Source of the DNA: AP-15 sp963700185
Lineage (GTDB): Bacteria; Pseudomonadota; Alphaproteobacteria; ATCC43930; CGMCC-115725
Assembly: GCA_963700185.1 (NCBI GenBank)
Contig: CAVOWP010000030.1
Coordinates: 620,001-684,000 of the forward strand
Reading direction: 5' to 3'
Length of the DNA: 64,000 nt
In this document: positions 62,785 to 64,000 of the stretch, piece after piece
Numbering within the stretch: position 1 is the first letter of the stretch
How the letters are laid out: each line of letters starts with the position of its first letter
Notes under the pieces: model-generated
Databases searched by the model: none
Seen by the model: the letters and a program-made list of their open reading frames with translations, nothing else
What the model was told of the DNA's origin: nothing
Translations under genes and position numbers: made by a program

Positions 62785-63135
62785 CCGAAACCAGTGCAGG
62801 CGGCGATCATCGTCCGTGCCGCAGGATTTGTTCACCGTGCGTGAGCACCGTCGGCGGCCCATGCTTCGGCTGCAATGTGCCGTCCCTCAGCTTTGCTGAC
62901 TTACCGCATTCCCCGCTGAGGTCCCCTTAGGGTGGCGAGCTGACCATCTGCGGCCGCGCGTGGATGACGCTTTAGCGCCAATTCCGGCCGTTCGTGGACC
63001 GAGGTGGAGCCGGTGAGCTCGGCCGAAAGCGGTCATTCGCCGACGCTACGCTGATCGCCCGATCGACAACCTGTGGTAGCCCGTGTCAATCACGGTATGA
63101 TCTGCCCGGAAGGTCGGTCCCGACGAGGTCCGCAA
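62785..63135. other. Intergenic region before the GAF sensor gene
   Basis: No gene or clear hairpin terminator is seen in these 351 bases. The longest frame through it is the upstream extension of the GAF gene, which lacks conserved residues. The promoter of the GAF gene must lie here. Confidence 0.5.
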
Positions 63136-63744
63136 ATGAGCGCGACGCGCGACAGCATATTAGCCGATCCCGAGCAGCTCATAGCCGATCTGCAACGGCA
63201 GCTTGCCGAGTGCAGAACCGAGCGTGACGAAGCGCTCCAGCGGGAGACCGCGACCGCCGAGGTGTTGCAGGTCATCAATTCCTCGCCCGGCGACCTCGCG
63301 CCGGTATTCGATGCAATGCTGGAGAAAATGGTGCGGCTTTGCCAAGCTGCTCACGGCCATTTTCTCCCTTACGACGGCGAATTCTTCCATCCGGCCGCGG
63401 TCCGCGGCGAGGCCCGCTTTGCCGAATTCTGGCGTCAGGGACCTCCGTTTCGCCCGTCGCATGACAACAATCCGCTGGCTCAGCTGGTGCGTGGCGAGCG
63501 ATTCGTCCACGACGCCGATGCCCGCGAGGGCGACGCCTATCGCGATGTCCCGGAATATCGGCGGATAATCGACTTAGGTGGAATTCGGACTTCGCTGACC
63601 GTGCCGCTGCGCAAAGAGGGTGCGCTGCTTGGCGCCGTCAGATTGTACCGCCAGGAGGTCCGGCCGTTCACCGACAAGCAGATTGCTCTAGTGCAGAACT
63701 TCGCGGCGCAGGCGGTGACGCAATGGAGAATGCGCGGCTCCTGA
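63136..63744 (+). CDS. GAF-domain sensor protein, 5' part (frameshifted)
   Basis: 202 residues from ATG 63136 (MSATRDSILADPEQLIADLQRQLAECRTERDEAL). A coiled-coil leader ends in ETATAEVLQVINSSPGDLAPVFDAMLEKMVRLC, then a GAF domain (~60-195) follows, ending DKQIALVQNFAAQAV. The native continuation AMENARLLTETREALEQQ is found in another frame from 63723; a base appears to be missing in GTGACG (63715-63720). The two parts were probably one gene for a multi-GAF histidine kinase or cyclase; the effector domain is outside the window. Confidence 0.75.
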   Translation: MSATRDSILADPEQLIADLQRQLAECRTERDEALQRETATAEVLQVINSSPGDLAPVFDAMLEKMVRLCQAAHGHFLPYDGEFFHPAAVRGEARFAEFWRQGPPFRPSHDNNPLAQLVRGERFVHDADAREGDAYRDVPEYRRIIDLGGIRTSLTVPLRKEGALLGAVRLYRQEVRPFTDKQIALVQNFAAQAVTQWRMRGS

Positions 63745-64000
63745 CCGAGACGCGCGAAGCATTGGAGCAGCAAACCGCGACCGCCGAGGTGCTGCAGGTC
63801 ATCAATTCGTCGCCCGGCGATCTCGTCCCAGTTTTCGACGCGATATTGGAAAAGGCGCATGCCCTGTGCGGAGCCCCCCTCGGGTCGTTAGTGCTGCGTG
63901 ACGGCGAACAGTTGCGCGCGGTCGCCACGAGAGGATATCCGCAAGAATACGACGCGATGGCGCGCCAAGGATTCTGGCCAACTCCCCCCTTTAGGCGGCT
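63723..64000 (+). CDS. GAF-domain sensor protein, continuation (runs off the window)
   Basis: The frame from ATG 63723 (MENARLLTETREALEQQTATAEVLQVINSSPGD) stays open to the window end, 92 residues. It repeats the linker of the first part, TATAEVLQVINSSPGDL, then begins a second GAF domain (ILEKAHALCGAPLGSLVLRDGEQLRAVATRG). It is best read as the same gene as 63136-63744 after a 1-base frameshift; alternatively translation could restart here. Confidence 0.7.
   Translation, partial: MENARLLTETREALEQQTATAEVLQVINSSPGDLVPVFDAILEKAHALCGAPLGSLVLRDGEQLRAVATRGYPQEYDAMARQGFWPTPPFRR

Overview
The window reads as a GC-rich alphaproteobacterial chromosome segment. The main reasons are gene order and gene architecture: the run ppiD-like | tpiA-secG-pyrG-kdsA-eno-ftsB-like-pdhA-pdhB-pdhC-lpdA, a PDH E1 beta that carries its own N-terminal lipoyl domain, the block LppC-like | rsmI-yraN-BON-SirB1-gshB, and the overlapping chain queC-queE-rph-rdgB-hemW. 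Many uptake systems and small oxidoreductases suggest a free-living heterotroph, perhaps from soil (Rhodospirillales/Hyphomicrobiales level; genus cannot be told from what I can see). There are no rRNA genes, tRNA genes, CRISPR arrays, insertion sequences or phage genes that I can recognise.

Layout. 1-11.7 kb: envelope and accessory genes (DUF2092-like fragment, OmpA-family porin, sulfotransferase, universal stress protein), a three-gene NMT1/THI5-type ABC importer, a broken PhoD-like phosphatase next to an MHS-type transporter without a normal start codon, an SDR and a methyltransferase. 11.7-21.2 kb: a phosphonoacetate hydrolase with all expected metal ligands, two secreted proteins on the opposite strand, then a D-2-hydroxyacid dehydrogenase co-oriented with a complete Fe3+/polyamine-type ABC importer, and a convergent class III aminotransferase-hisI pair. 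21.5-24.9 kb: a Leu/Ile/Val-type binding protein with a 3' frameshift, a decayed SDR and an unrecognised secreted protein. 25-34.6 kb: housekeeping genes for glutathione synthesis, ribosome methylation, heme/radical-SAM chemistry, nucleotide sanitation, tRNA 3' processing and queuosine precursor synthesis.

34.6-49.6 kb is accessory: a SelA/DgaE-like PLP enzyme with an extra C-terminal beta-rich domain translationally coupled to a binding protein, two D-2-hydroxyacid dehydrogenases, an orphan MASE4-like histidine kinase, a LysR regulator divergent from an alpha/beta hydrolase / PEP-mutase-like / quinone oxidoreductase operon, a VOC protein, a GNAT, an MHS transporter, a Phd/VapC toxin-antitoxin pair with a palindromic operator, and a HpcH/HpaI aldolase. 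49.7-62.8 kb is core metabolism: lower glycolysis (tpiA, eno) leading into the full pyruvate dehydrogenase complex, with pyrG, kdsA and secG between. The window ends in a GAF-domain sensor gene that is frameshifted and runs off the edge.

Two themes run through the whole window. First, many gaps contain GC-rich REP-like palindromes of at least four families, one of which extends into the coding end of queC. Second, several genes carry 1-base indels, some of them in short homopolymers (phoD-like, SDR, binding protein, GAF sensor); two of these genes also have in-frame TAG codons, so at least those two look like real pseudogenes rather than sequencing noise alone. I found no clear-cut novel system; the best candidates for follow-up are the PLP-enzyme fusion cluster at 35.1-37.6 kb and the phosphonoacetate hydrolase neighbourhood.
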